Shown here: positions 27,552-37,395 of the stretch, piece by piece
Layout: every line of letters starts with the position of its first letter
Numbering within the stretch: position 1 is the first letter of the stretch
Assembly (NCBI GenBank): GCA_036677425.1
Contig: JARFVT010000012.1
Coordinates: 124,001 to 188,000, forward strand
Reading direction: 5' to 3'
DNA: 64,000 nucleotides
Origin: JARFVT01 sp036677425
Lineage (GTDB): Bacteria; Pseudomonadota; Alphaproteobacteria; UBA8366; Aestuariispiraceae
Translations under genes and position numbers: made by a program
Notes under the pieces: generated by a model
Database searches by the model: none
What the model was told of the DNA's origin: nothing
The model's input: the letters and a program-made list of their open reading frames with translations, nothing else

Positions 27552-27803
27552 ATGCGAAATTTATATAAGCGTAAAAAAATAAATTTTAAAAAAGGCGACA
27601 CTATTGGTGGAACAGTACCAGTTTTATTGATGAAACAGATTGGCGGCGGATGGGATAACCATATAACTAATCGTCGTGGGCGGAAAAAAAATAGAGCGGT
27701 TGGCCGCTTTTTATATGCTATTATTATTATAGCATTATTGGTTAATTTCTTTATTGTCGGCATAAGCATGCTTGATTTACCCAAAGAAATTATAAATTTT
27801 TAA
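27552..27803 (+). CDS. small single-pass membrane protein, unknown
   Basis: An 83-residue protein that I do not recognise. It has a strongly basic N-terminal half (RNLYKRKKINFKKGD, then RRGRKKNRAVGR) followed by one hydrophobic helix (FLYAIIIIALLVNFFIVGISML, about 53-74), giving a likely N-in orientation. ATG at 27552 has AAGG about 12 bases upstream. It lies alone between the CinA-type gene and tRNA-Leu. It is probably a real gene because of the ribosome-binding site and a coherent membrane topology, but homology is unverified. Confidence 0.55.
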   Translation: MRNLYKRKKINFKKGDTIGGTVPVLLMKQIGGGWDNHITNRRGRKKNRAVGRFLYAIIIIALLVNFFIVGISMLDLPKEIINF

Positions 27804-27876
27804 AAATAATCATCTAAAATATAAACATATGCTTGCCATATTCTATATCCATCGGTAGATTGCAAAAATTCCTACT

Positions 27877-27962
27877 GCGGACGTGGTGGAATTGGTATAC
27901 ACACAGGATTTAAAATCCTGCGGCCCTAGGCCATGCGGGTTCAAGTCCCGCCGTCCGCACCA
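27877..27962 (+). tRNA. tRNA-Leu (anticodon UAA)
   Basis: Acceptor arms GCGGACG and CGTCCGC pair perfectly. The anticodon stem CAGGA/TCCTG encloses TTTAAAA, giving anticodon TAA at 27911-27913. A long variable arm (CGGCCCTAGGCCAT region), the T-loop GGTTCAAGTCC and an encoded CCA end mark a type-II leucine tRNA. Confidence 0.97.
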
Positions 27963-28004
27963 TTCCCATTTACATCTTTACGTAATTTTATCGATGATCC
28001 ACGA

Positions 28005-28859
28005 ATGGTTAATAAAGATAATAACCTTTATAGCCATAAAGATAATGATAATGAACCAGATAATATTGGCGTAGGAAAACATGTATTGTTAGCCGAAGAT
28101 AGCAAGACAAACCGCATAATAGCCGTATCAATTTTATATAATGTGGTTTTACCGTTGATTGGTAAAAAATGCTATGGAGGCCGTTAAAAGCATTAAACAT
28201 CGTGATTATGATTTAGTATTAATGGATATATCCATGCCAACTATGGATGGAATAGAGGCAACATCCGCTATTTGTGAATTAAAAGGCAAAAAAGGCAAAA
28301 TACTGATAATTGCACTAACTGCCCATGCGATGCCAGATGATAAATCAGCATTTATTGCCCATGGAATGGATGGTTACCTAGCGAAGCCATTAGATAGCAA
28401 AAATATGCTATTGAGCATTAATAAATATTTCTCATCAGCTATCTACAACAGCAAACAAGCCGAAACTAATAAAAAAACATATGATGAAGACCCTATAAAA
28501 TATCACGAAACAACCTATATACCAATATGCGATAATTCAATAATCAAACAATTAGAAAATGATATAGGTAGCGACGCATTGAATAATCTTCTTGATGTTT
28601 TTCTAACAGAAATTAAAAACGAATTATACTTATTAATAAATATTTCAACAGAAAAAATATTAGCGCCATTGCCAATGAAGCGCATGCACTTAAAAGCAGT
28701 GCTGGTAGTTTTGGCGCGCTAAAATTACAATTTAACGCCAGCGATATGGAAAAATATGCAAATAAAAAACAAATGGAGGAATTAGATAAATCCATAAAAG
28801 CCATTAATTCACTATGTGATGAAACATTAAATATATATACCCAGATGAAATTAAGCTGA
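28005..28859 (+). pseudogene. receiver-Hpt module of a hybrid sensor kinase, frameshifted
   Basis: Three pieces in different frames form one protein. A receiver start (KHVLLAEDSKTNRIIAVSILYNV, from ATG 28005) breaks at about 28140-28170. The rest of the receiver (VKNAMEAVKSIKHRDYDLVLMDISMPTMDGIEAT, with phospho-acceptor Asp in LMDI, then ALTAHAMPDD and YLAKPLD) follows in another frame. The start of an Hpt domain breaks again near 28665. The Hpt histidine segment AHALKSSAGSFGA and the tail to the TGA at 28857-28859 are in a third frame. The missing base or bases near GTTGATTGG would restore a typical VDLVKNAMEA. No kinase core is present, so this is the C-terminal remnant of a hybrid kinase. 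Confidence 0.82.
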
Positions 28860-28885
28860 TTTTATAAGATAACATGAAATAAATA

Positions 28886-29890
28886 ATGACCGCTAATAAA
28901 TTTTCTCATGACCTTCTGATACAACGCCTTGGGATGTTAGCCAATCAATCATTACCGCTGTGGCATGTGCCAAAAGACACAAAGGCACGGTTGATAAATT
29001 TATCAGAAAATGCCACATATTTAATAGAAAGCAGGGCAGGTTACCGCTCTATATTGCGGATTCACCGCGAAGGATACCATAGCTTGCGGGCAATCGAATG
29101 CGAATTAGCATGGATGCGTAGCCTTAATGATTGCGGTGATGTTATCACATCAAATATTATTGTCGGACTTAATAGTAAAGATATTCAGCAAGCAGGGATA
29201 AACGGTTTACTACCACCACGGCTAATGGTGATGTTTGAATTTATTGAAGGCATAGAGCCTAATCAAAATCATGACCTGATTAAGCCATTTGAAGAACTTG
29301 GTAAAATTGCCGCCAAAACTCATTCACATTCAATTAATTGGAAACGACCCGATAAATTTGAGCGGCTAAGTTGGGATTTTCAACATATGTTAGGCGACAA
29401 ACCAAATTGGGGCGATTGGCGCGCAGCACCCGCAATGGATAATGCCACACGCAAAATATTAAAATGCCAAGAAAAAGTTATTTATCATCGATTAAATAAT
29501 TTTGGCAAAGATGCTAATCGATACGGGCTTATCCATGCCGATATGCGATTAGCAAATTTGTTGATTCATAATGATAAACCCCGTTTGATTGACTTTGACG
29601 ATTGTGGTTTTGGCTGGTTTATGTATGATTTTGCAGCAAGCATAAGTTTCATGGAAAATCACCCGCAAGTCCCAGATTTGAAAGATGTTTGGTTAAAAGG
29701 ATATAGCAAAATACGCAAAATTTCAGTCGCAGATGAACAAGAAATTGATACATTTATCATGCTGCGGCGGATGGTGTTATTGGCATGGATTGGTTCACAT
29801 TCAACAACCGATTTAGCAAAAGAACAAGGCGTTAACTTCACCCGTGTTTCGGCTGAGTTAGCAGAAAAATACCTATCTAAATTTACCTAA
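28886..29890 (+). CDS. phosphotransferase, aminoglycoside/homoserine-kinase-like fold
   Basis: A 334-residue protein-kinase-like phosphotransferase (APH family). The catalytic loop is HADMRLANLL (Asp base, about 214) and the metal-binding IDFDDCG follows (about 232). The N-terminal part has the ATP lobe (LSENATYLIESRAGYRSILRIHREGYHS). Length and motifs match chromosomal small-molecule or protein kinases (for example SrkA-like) rather than acquired resistance genes. The substrate is unknown. It is convergent with hutC, and the histidine genes beyond need not be functionally linked. Confidence 0.82.
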   Translation: MTANKFSHDLLIQRLGMLANQSLPLWHVPKDTKARLINLSENATYLIESRAGYRSILRIHREGYHSLRAIECELAWMRSLNDCGDVITSNIIVGLNSKDIQQAGINGLLPPRLMVMFEFIEGIEPNQNHDLIKPFEELGKIAAKTHSHSINWKRPDKFERLSWDFQHMLGDKPNWGDWRAAPAMDNATRKILKCQEKVIYHRLNNFGKDANRYGLIHADMRLANLLIHNDKPRLIDFDDCGFGWFMYDFAASISFMENHPQVPDLKDVWLKGYSKIRKISVADEQEIDTFIMLRRMVLLAWIGSHSTTDLAKEQGVNFTRVSAELAEKYLSKFT

Positions 29891-29906
29891 GATATTATGC
29901 TGAAAA

Positions 29907-30611
29907 TCACCCTTGAGAAATCATTTTGAATGTTGATCCATTATGATATAGCTTGACTAAGGTAATCACCTGTGTCGATGATCTGGTTCTGCGTTCAATG
30001 ACAAATAAGGCATCATCCACAGCTATATCAAGTAAATCAGCATGTTCCGCCATTGCATTTTTGGCATAAAATATATGTTCTGCTTCTAAAAGCAGTAAAT
30101 TTTCGACCAGCCACTCATTGGGGCTAATCATTTCAAACACTTCATCTTTGGCCTTTGGTGCAGCCAACAGGTTTATCCATCGATCTTCATATTGATATGG
30201 AATTTCATCGGCAAAATGAAGACAACGTAAATGCAAAATTTTTGATGATTGATTAAGTTCTAATTTTATTTGAATATTTTCGTTTGCGGATATTATTTTT
30301 CGTTCCAACAAGGCATAACGATATATTGCACCTTTATTTTCTATTTCTTTACGGATGATTGGAATTTGCAAATTGGCCGACCTTATGGGCTGTAAAACAA
30401 TGCGTGTTCCCGCCTTGCGTCTTCGTTCAACAATACCCGCATAGGCAAGTTCTTGCAGGGCGCGATTAACCGTGCTGCGTGAACAATCATATGTCTTTGC
30501 CAATTCTGCTTCATTTGGGATATAATCACCCGCATGCCATTGGCGGGTTTTAATTCGTTGTAAAATATCATTTTTAATATAGTGAAAAGATGTGGTTTTT
30601 TTAACTTTCAC
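29907..30611 (-). CDS. hutC: histidine utilization repressor HutC (GntR/HutC family)
   Basis: A 234-residue regulator that represses hut genes and is released by urocanate. The N-terminal winged helix-turn-helix includes YIPNEAELAKTYDCSRSTVNRALQELAYAGIVERRRKAGTRI (about 26-66), and the UTRA effector domain fills the rest (RCLHFADEIPYQYEDRWIN, VIERRTRS). Its ATG overlaps the hutF stop by 4 bases, so both are on one transcript. Candidate operator at 32041-32052 in the hutF-hutI divergent region. Confidence 0.93.
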   Translation of the reverse strand: MKVKKTTSFHYIKNDILQRIKTRQWHAGDYIPNEAELAKTYDCSRSTVNRALQELAYAGIVERRRKAGTRIVLQPIRSANLQIPIIRKEIENKGAIYRYALLERKIISANENIQIKLELNQSSKILHLRCLHFADEIPYQYEDRWINLLAAPKAKDEVFEMISPNEWLVENLLLLEAEHIFYAKNAMAEHADLLDIAVDDALFVIERRTRSSTQVITLVKLYHNGSTFKMISQG

Positions 30612-31984
30612 AATATTTTCCTAAATTTATAAATTGTCTTTTTATAACCATTGATAATTGCATCACGATCGATATGTCGCCCATCTTTGACAATATGACG
30701 ACCTGCCGACCATGTATCCATTAATAATTGATCTGTCGATGCAAAAATCCACGCATCAAGGATAGTATCACCAGTTAAACCGACAAGATCAAGCGAGCTT
30801 GCATCCAAGCTTATCATATCTGCATATAGACCAGCCTTTAGGCCACCGCTTTCACGGCCCAAGGCCTTTGCTCCATTACGACAAACCATATCAAATAAAC
30901 TGCGCCCCGTTGATTGACCTTGATTGCAAATAATTGACCTTGCTTGATAACAAAGACGTTGCGAATATTCCAATGATCGCAATTCATTAATAAGGCTGAT
31001 TGCCATATTTGAATCTGTGCCAATGCCAATTCCACCATTTAGTTCAAAAAATCGCTTGGCATCAAAAATACCATCGCCAAGATTTGCTTCGGTAATGGGG
31101 CATATGCCCACCACCGCTTTTGACTTGGCAAGTCTGGTTTTCTCATTCTCGGTTAAATGAGTAGCATGAATAAGACACCAATTTTCCATAACCTCAAAAT
31201 TGCTCAATAACCAATCAACTGGGCGTTTTAAATATGCGGCTTCAATCTGGTCAACTTCGGCTTGTTGTTCAGCTATATGAATATGAATAATACCATCACC
31301 AAATTCCTGTACCAAACTATGTAAATCTGCTTTTGATACAGAACGCAACGAATGCGGCGCAATGCCAATATTACTATCACCAGATAACATCGCCATTGAT
31401 TGTTTGATATCTTGATGCAATTTACCATATTGATCTATATTGCATTTAAATCGTAATTGCCCGCCTTCTAATGGCCTACCATCAACACCGCCTTGAGCAT
31501 AATAAACCGGTAACATGGTAAGACCAATACCAGTTTGATTAGCGGCGGCGATCACCCTATTTCCTTGTTCTGCCAAATTATCATATGGGATACCACCCGC
31601 TTGATGATGGGTATAATGAAATTCAGCTACACTTGCATATCCTGCTTCTAACATCTCCATCTGGGCAAAAGCATTAATATTTTGGGTATCTTCTGGCGTT
31701 AAATTATCCAAGAATGAATACATAATCCGCCGCCATGTCCAAAAGCTATCTTGACCTGATATGCCTTTGGCTTCGCTAAGCCCTGCCAAGGCTCGTTGAA
31801 AACCATGGCTATGTAAATTAGCAGGCGCGGGCAGTAATATCTTATCTTGCAAAATATCATCACCTTGTTGTGGGACAGAATTTTTGGTGATGGATTGAAT
31901 ATAACCATTATAACCAATATTCAGACGAATATCTTTTGCCCAACCATTTGTCAGAAGTGCAATTGGTGCGAATAAATATGGCAT
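30608..31984 (-). CDS. hutF: formimidoylglutamate deiminase HutF
   Basis: Converts N-formimidoyl-L-glutamate to N-formyl-L-glutamate and ammonia, the fourth step of the five-step histidine pathway. An amidohydrolase of 458 residues with the zinc motif HSHGFQRALAG (about 58-68), HIAEQQAEV, LIHATHL and the GTDSNMAISL metal site. Divergent from hutI and translationally coupled to hutC. With HutG in the same cluster it completes the HutF/HutG branch. Confidence 0.95.
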   Translation of the reverse strand: MPYLFAPIALLTNGWAKDIRLNIGYNGYIQSITKNSVPQQGDDILQDKILLPAPANLHSHGFQRALAGLSEAKGISGQDSFWTWRRIMYSFLDNLTPEDTQNINAFAQMEMLEAGYASVAEFHYTHHQAGGIPYDNLAEQGNRVIAAANQTGIGLTMLPVYYAQGGVDGRPLEGGQLRFKCNIDQYGKLHQDIKQSMAMLSGDSNIGIAPHSLRSVSKADLHSLVQEFGDGIIHIHIAEQQAEVDQIEAAYLKRPVDWLLSNFEVMENWCLIHATHLTENEKTRLAKSKAVVGICPITEANLGDGIFDAKRFFELNGGIGIGTDSNMAISLINELRSLEYSQRLCYQARSIICNQGQSTGRSLFDMVCRNGAKALGRESGGLKAGLYADMISLDASSLDLVGLTGDTILDAWIFASTDQLLMDTWSAGRHIVKDGRHIDRDAIINGYKKTIYKFRKIL

Positions 31985-32040
31985 TAAATTTTACCTTTAA
32001 TTAGCGTTATCCATTATCACAATTATTATATTGACTTATT

Positions 32041-32052
32041 ATGTCTATACAT
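32041..32052. promoter_or_regulatory. candidate HutC operator in the hutF-hutI divergent promoter region
   Basis: The imperfect palindrome ATGTCTATACAT resembles the TGTATA-type sites bound by HutC repressors. It starts 5 bases after a TTGACT sequence (32031-32036) that could serve as a -35 box for hutI. It lies between the divergent hutF and hutI genes. Inference from motif and position. Confidence 0.5.
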
Positions 32053-32119
32053 ATTAATTATAGTAATGGGTTAATGCAAGAGATCAATTGATAAAATTCT
32101 TAGGTTAAAGGCAGTTAAT

Positions 32120-33328
32120 ATGACCAGTAAAATTTTGCTAAATGCAAATATTGCCTCTATGACAGCAAATATTAATGCCTATGGTTTGATTTATAATGCC
32201 GCATTGGTAATTAATGATAGCGTTATTGCTTGGTTAGGCGAACAAGATCAATTGCCAACAAAATATGCTGAATTTCCCATTGAAAATCTCGAAGGACGTT
32301 TAATAACACCTGCATTGATCGATTGTCACACTCATTTGGTTTATGGCGGATATCGGGCGCGTGAATTTGAATTACGCTTGCTTGGGGCAAGTTACGCCGA
32401 AATTGCTCGACAAGGCGGCGGTATAATATCAACAGTTATGGCAACACGAAAACAAACCGAAGCGGAGCTTTTAAAAGCCGCATTGCCGCGCGTTGATGCG
32501 TTATTAGCCGAAGGCGTTTGCACAGTTGAAATTAAATCTGGCTATGGTTTAACAATTCATGACGAATTAAAAATGTTACGGGTTGCAAGAAATATAGAAA
32601 TAGCCCGCGCCATATAAGTCAAAACAACATATTTAGGCGCACATGCAATTCCACAGGAATTTACAGGCCGCGGCGATGATTATTTATCGCAAATATGTAT
32701 ACCCGCAATGGAACAAGGCGCAAAACAAGGCTTGAGAGATTGCGTTGATGCCTTTTGTGAAAATATAGCCTTTAGCCCCGAGCAAGTCGAACGGGTATTT
32801 TTAGCTGCTAAAAAGCTTGGCTTAGATATAAAAATTCATGCGGAACAATTATCAAATCTAAATGGCGCAGCAATGGCGGCTAGGCATGGTGCAATTTCTG
32901 CTGATCATCTGGAATATCTTGATGATTATGGCATTGAAAAAATGACTAAATATGGAACGGTAGCCGTAATTTTGCCGGGGGCATTTTATAGCTTGCGCGA
33001 AACTAAAATGCCACCGATTGACGCATTGCGCCGCGCAAATATTCCAATGGCAATTGCCACCGATTGCAACCCCGGATCATCGCCTTTATCATCCGTTTTA
33101 TTGGCAATGAATATGGCATCGACAATTTTTCGCCTTACCCCCGAAGAAGCACTAGCAGGGGTTACTAGCCAAGCCGCCAAGGCATTAGGATTACAAAATA
33201 AAATTGGCACATTAGAGATCAGCAAGCTTGCCAATCTTGCCATTTGGGATGTGAAAGAACCAGCCGAGCTGGTCTATAAAATTGGATTCAACCCATTATA
33301 TAAACGTATTTTCAAAGGAATATCATGA
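32120..33328 (+). pseudogene. hutI: imidazolonepropionase HutI, interrupted by one in-frame TAA
   Basis: Should hydrolyse imidazolonepropionate to formimidoylglutamate, the third step of histidine degradation. Except for one codon the frame is full length (402 amino-acid positions). Zinc motif DCHTHLVYGG is at about 69-78, and the second metal/substrate segments include YLGAHAIPQEF and HAEQLSN, with ATDCNPGSSP near the end. Codon 166 (32615-32617) is TAA, between ARNIEIARAI and VKTTYLGAHA; both sides are in the same frame and match the family. The start of hutH overlaps the final codons. A single nonsense mutation is the simplest reading. Unless read through, the pathway lacks this step. Confidence 0.9.
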
Positions 33329-34863
33329 TATTTTCCCTTAAACCCAGTCAAGTAACTCTAAGCCAACTTGCGGAAATTTTATATGATGGCAAATCCGTTA
33401 AACTTGATCACTCTTATCAATCTGGCATCGAAAAATCTGCGGCTTTAGTCCTTGCGGCAAGCCAAGGCGATACGGCGGTTTATGGTGTTAATACTGGTTT
33501 TGGCAAGCTCGCTAGCATCAAAATATCCCAAGAAGATGTGGGTGTTTTGCAACGAAATTTAATATTATCCCATTGCAGCGGTGTCGGCGATCCATTGGAT
33601 GAAAATATTGTCCGCCTTATCATGTCGATGAAACTTATTTCATTAGGGCGCGGCGCATCGGGTGTCCGAATGGAATTAATAGAACAGCTTGAAAATATGT
33701 TGGCTGCCAATGTCATTCCAATGATTCCCGCCAAGGGTTCGGTTGGTGCGTCGGGCGATTTAGCACCCTTGGCGCATATGGCAGCAGTAATAATGGGTGA
33801 AGGTGAGGCTTTTTTTAAAGGCAAGCTTATGAGTGGCGCAGCAGCATTAAAATTGGCTGGGTTAAAGCCATTTATTTTAGGGGCAAAAGAAGGGCTTGCA
33901 CTTATTAATGGCACGCAAACATCAACGGCCTTAGCCCTAGTAGGGCTTTTTAAGGCATGGAATGCCGCCAACAGCTCGTTGATTACCGGCGCAATGTCGA
34001 CCGATGCGGCAATGGGTTCATCTGCACCTTTTCACCCCGATATTCACATGCTGCGCGGGCATCAAGGGCAAATTGATGCGGCCACATCTTTGCGTGCATT
34101 AATCGATGGTTCGGAAATTCACCAACATCATAAAGTTAATGACAGCCGCGTCCAAGACCCATATTGCATCCGTTGCCAGCCTCAAGTCATGGGGGCAATT
34201 TTTGATCTATTGCGCCAAACAGCAAAAACCCTACGTATCGAAGCCAATGCAGTTACGGATAATCCATTAACATTATCCGATGGCAGCATTATTTCCGGTG
34301 GTAATTTTCACGCCGAACCAGTCGCCTTCGCCGCCGATCAAATCGCCCTTGCCATTGCCGAAACAGGGTCAATCGCCCAAAGACGTATTTCACTATTGGT
34401 CGATCCATCATTAAGCTTTGGTTTACCAGCATTCTTAACGCCAAATCCAGGGTTAAATTCAGGCTTGATGATTGCCGAAGTTACATCCGCCGCCTTAATG
34501 TCAGAAAACAAACAAAAAGCCGCCCCCGCATCAGTCGATTCCACCCCCACTTCTGCCAATCAGGAAGATCATGTATCGATGGCTTGTCATGGTGCAAGGC
34601 GATTGTTGGGTATGGTTGAGAATCTTGAAAATATCATTGGCATAGAGGCCATATGCGCCGCCCAAGGGATTGAGCTTCGCACACCATTAAAAACCAGCCC
34701 TGCCCTTACTGCGGCAGTTGATACTATACGTCAATATATTGCCTCACTTGGTGATGATCGTTATCTAGCTCCCGACCTTAAAGCCGCTGCCAAAATTATT
34801 GCTAACTCCAATTTATGCCATGCAATACCGCATGATATTTTACCAATATTGGAAAATTTTTAA
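33325..34863 (+). CDS. hutH: histidine ammonia-lyase
   Basis: Deaminates histidine to urocanate, the first pathway step. The 512-residue protein has the self-forming MIO cofactor triad Ala-Ser-Gly at 142-144 in GSVGASGDLAPLAHM. Other landmarks are VYGVNTGFGKLAS (about 52-64) and ENxxQEDHVSMA near the C-terminus (SANQEDHVSMACHGAR). ATG at 33325 overlaps the hutI stop (ATGA). Followed without gap by hutG. Confidence 0.97.
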   Translation: MIFSLKPSQVTLSQLAEILYDGKSVKLDHSYQSGIEKSAALVLAASQGDTAVYGVNTGFGKLASIKISQEDVGVLQRNLILSHCSGVGDPLDENIVRLIMSMKLISLGRGASGVRMELIEQLENMLAANVIPMIPAKGSVGASGDLAPLAHMAAVIMGEGEAFFKGKLMSGAAALKLAGLKPFILGAKEGLALINGTQTSTALALVGLFKAWNAANSSLITGAMSTDAAMGSSAPFHPDIHMLRGHQGQIDAATSLRALIDGSEIHQHHKVNDSRVQDPYCIRCQPQVMGAIFDLLRQTAKTLRIEANAVTDNPLTLSDGSIISGGNFHAEPVAFAADQIALAIAETGSIAQRRISLLVDPSLSFGLPAFLTPNPGLNSGLMIAEVTSAALMSENKQKAAPASVDSTPTSANQEDHVSMACHGARRLLGMVENLENIIGIEAICAAQGIELRTPLKTSPALTAAVDTIRQYIASLGDDRYLAPDLKAAAKIIANSNLCHAIPHDILPILENF

Positions 34864-35672
34864 TGTCTACCCCTATTATTACATCACGAGGAACATCGCC
34901 GGTAATCCTTACTTTCCCCCATGGCGGTACAGAGATACCAAAGAATATATGGAATAATCTTAATGAAAACGGTAGGCTTCTAGCCGATACCGATTGGCAT
35001 ATTTATAGGCTTTACGATGGTTTGTTAAAAAATTCCACCACGCTTCAGGCGGTATTCCACCGTTATGTGATTGATGCCAATCGTGATCCCAATGGCAAAA
35101 GCCTATATCCGGGGCAAAATACAACCGGGCTTTGCCCAATCATTGATTTTGATAATAAGCCGATTTGGCAACAAGGTCATGACCCCGATAATGCCGAAAT
35201 AAAATCTCGTAGGAAAGCATATCACGCCCCATATCATAACGCATTAACCACAGAAATAAAACGGGTAAAAGCCATTCATGGTTGTGTTATTATTTATGAT
35301 TGCCATTCAATACGTTCGGAAACTTCATATTTATTTGATGGAATTTTGCCACATTTTAATATTGGCAGCAATGATCAAACCACATGTGCCAAAATAATAG
35401 AAGATAGCGTCTTACGCGATTGTGCCGCAGCGAGCGATTATAGCCATGTGTTAAATGGTCGTTTCAAAGGTGGTTGGACAACGCGCAATTATGCAAAGCC
35501 TAAGGAAAATATACACTGCATTCACATGGAATTGACGCAATCATCCAATGCTTCCGATGTTAAACCTTGGGCAGATGATCAATCAAAAGCAAATAAATTG
35601 CTCCCGCTATTAAAAGAAATTCTTATAATTATTGAAGAAATTGCTCTAAATTCTTTATCAAAAAAAGGTTAA
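34863..35672 (+). CDS. hutG: N-formylglutamate deformylase HutG
   Basis: Releases formate and glutamate from N-formylglutamate, the last step when HutF is used. A 269-residue member of the N-formylglutamate amidohydrolase family: VILTFPHGGTEIP near the N-terminus, YRLYDGLL, RYVIDANRDPNG, IYDCHSIRSE (metal ligands) and GRFKGGWTTRNYAKP with HMELTQ. Its ATG overlaps the last base of the hutH stop codon, and hutU follows 4 bases after its own end. Confidence 0.95.
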   Translation: MSTPIITSRGTSPVILTFPHGGTEIPKNIWNNLNENGRLLADTDWHIYRLYDGLLKNSTTLQAVFHRYVIDANRDPNGKSLYPGQNTTGLCPIIDFDNKPIWQQGHDPDNAEIKSRRKAYHAPYHNALTTEIKRVKAIHGCVIIYDCHSIRSETSYLFDGILPHFNIGSNDQTTCAKIIEDSVLRDCAAASDYSHVLNGRFKGGWTTRNYAKPKENIHCIHMELTQSSNASDVKPWADDQSKANKLLPLLKEILIIIEEIALNSLSKKG

Positions 35673-35676
35673 TTCT

Positions 35677-37344
35677 ATGAATGATGCTCGTTATAATACC
35701 CGTGAAATTCGCGCCCCACGCGGCACAGAAATATCGGCAAAATCATGGTTAACCGAGGCACCATTGCGAATGTTGATGAATAATCTTGACCCTGAAGTAG
35801 CAGAAAACCCAAATGAATTAGTGGTTTATGGCGGTATTGGGCGTGCAGCAAGAACATGGAAAGATTTTGATACGATCGTTGATAGCCTACGCAAATTAGA
35901 AGATAACCAAACATTATTGGTGCAATCGGGTAAACCAGTCGGTGTTTTTCAAACCCATGCTGATGCGCCGCGGGTTTTAATCGCTAACTCCAATCTTGTT
36001 CCCCATTGGGCAAATTGGGATCATTTTAACAAGCTCGATAAAGCTGGTTTAATGATGTATGGGCAAATGACCGCTGGTTCGTGGATTTATATTGGCTCTC
36101 AAGGCATTGTGCAGGGTACTTATGAAACATTTACCGAGGCAGGCCGCCAACATTATAATGGCAGCCTTAAAGGCAAATGGATTTTAACCGGCGGGCTTGG
36201 CGGCATGGGCGGCGCACAGCCATTAGCCGCAGCCATGGCAGGGGCATGTTGTCTTGCGGTTGAATGTAATGAAGATAGCATCGATTTTCGTTTGCGCACT
36301 GGATATCTGGATAAAAAAACCGATAATATTGATGAAGCATTAAAATTTATCGATGAATGGACAAAGGCTGGCCTTGCAAAGTCCGTTGGGTTATTAGGCA
36401 ATGCTGCTGATATTTTTCCTGAATTATATCGCCGTGGGGTCAGACCAGATTTGGTCACCGATCAGACATCTGCCCATGATCCGATCAATGGTTATTTACC
36501 ACAAGGATGGAGCATGGCCGAATGGATCGAAAAACGCGAAAGCGACCCTAAACTAGTTGAGGAACAAGCCTGTTCCTCAATGCGTGTGCAGGTTGAGGCG
36601 ATGGTTAAATTTGCCAATGATGGTATTCCCACCGTTGATTATGGTAATAATATTCGTCAAGTTGCCTTTGATCAAGGATTTGAGCGCGCCTTTTCTTTCC
36701 CCGGTTTTGTTCCTGCCTATATCAGACCTTTATTTTGTAAAGGCGTTGGACCTTTTCGTTGGGTCGCCCTATCAGGTGATCCCGAAGATATTTATAAAAC
36801 CGATCAAAAAGTAAAAGAAATATTACCCGATAATAAACATCTGCATAATTGGCTTGATATGGCACGTGATCGCATTAATTTCCAAGGCTTGCCAGCGCGA
36901 ATTTGCTGGGTCGGGCTTGGTGAACGTCACCTTCTTGGTTTGGCATTTAACGAAATGGTCGCAAGTGGTGAATTAAAAGCACCAATAGTAATTGGTCGCG
37001 ACCATTTAGATTCTGGATCGGTCGCATCGCCCAACCGTGAAACCGAATCTATGAAAGACGGCTCTGATGCGGTATCAGATTGGCCTTTATTAAATGCTAT
37101 GCTTAATTGTGCCTCAGGGGCAACATGGGTAAGTCTGCATCATGGTGGCGGGGTTGGCATGGGATTTAGCCAGCATTCTGGCATGGTTATTTGTTGTGAT
37201 GGCAGCGATGATGCGGCAACAAGAATTGAGCGTGTATTATGGAATGACCCAGCCACAGGCGTTATGCGCCATGCCGATGCAGGATATGATATTGCCAAAA
37301 AATGTGCTATTGAAAATGGGTTAGACTTACCGGGAATTTTATAA
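35677..37344 (+). CDS. hutU: urocanate hydratase
   Basis: Converts urocanate to imidazolonepropionate, the second pathway step, using tightly bound NAD. The 555-residue protein has the NAD site GGLGGMGGAQPLAAAMAG (about 169-186), DQTSAHDPINGYLP, and the active-site segment RICWVGLGERHLLGLAFNEMV, then HHGGGVGMGFSQHSG. Last of the hut genes; a strong hairpin follows at 37359-37388. Confidence 0.97.
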   Translation: MNDARYNTREIRAPRGTEISAKSWLTEAPLRMLMNNLDPEVAENPNELVVYGGIGRAARTWKDFDTIVDSLRKLEDNQTLLVQSGKPVGVFQTHADAPRVLIANSNLVPHWANWDHFNKLDKAGLMMYGQMTAGSWIYIGSQGIVQGTYETFTEAGRQHYNGSLKGKWILTGGLGGMGGAQPLAAAMAGACCLAVECNEDSIDFRLRTGYLDKKTDNIDEALKFIDEWTKAGLAKSVGLLGNAADIFPELYRRGVRPDLVTDQTSAHDPINGYLPQGWSMAEWIEKRESDPKLVEEQACSSMRVQVEAMVKFANDGIPTVDYGNNIRQVAFDQGFERAFSFPGFVPAYIRPLFCKGVGPFRWVALSGDPEDIYKTDQKVKEILPDNKHLHNWLDMARDRINFQGLPARICWVGLGERHLLGLAFNEMVASGELKAPIVIGRDHLDSGSVASPNRETESMKDGSDAVSDWPLLNAMLNCASGATWVSLHHGGGVGMGFSQHSGMVICCDGSDDAATRIERVLWNDPATGVMRHADAGYDIAKKCAIENGLDLPGIL

Positions 37345-37358
37345 AAACCACTACTGTT

Positions 37359-37388
37359 CTAGGATAATTTAAAAATATATTATCCTAG
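37359..37388. terminator. strong hairpin after hutU, probable terminator
   Basis: Perfect 10-bp arms CTAGGATAAT and ATTATCCTAG enclose a 10-base AT-rich loop, 15 bases after the hutU stop. It lacks a clear U-tract, so termination is likely but not certain. Confidence 0.55.
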
Positions 37389-37395
37389 AGCCTAG

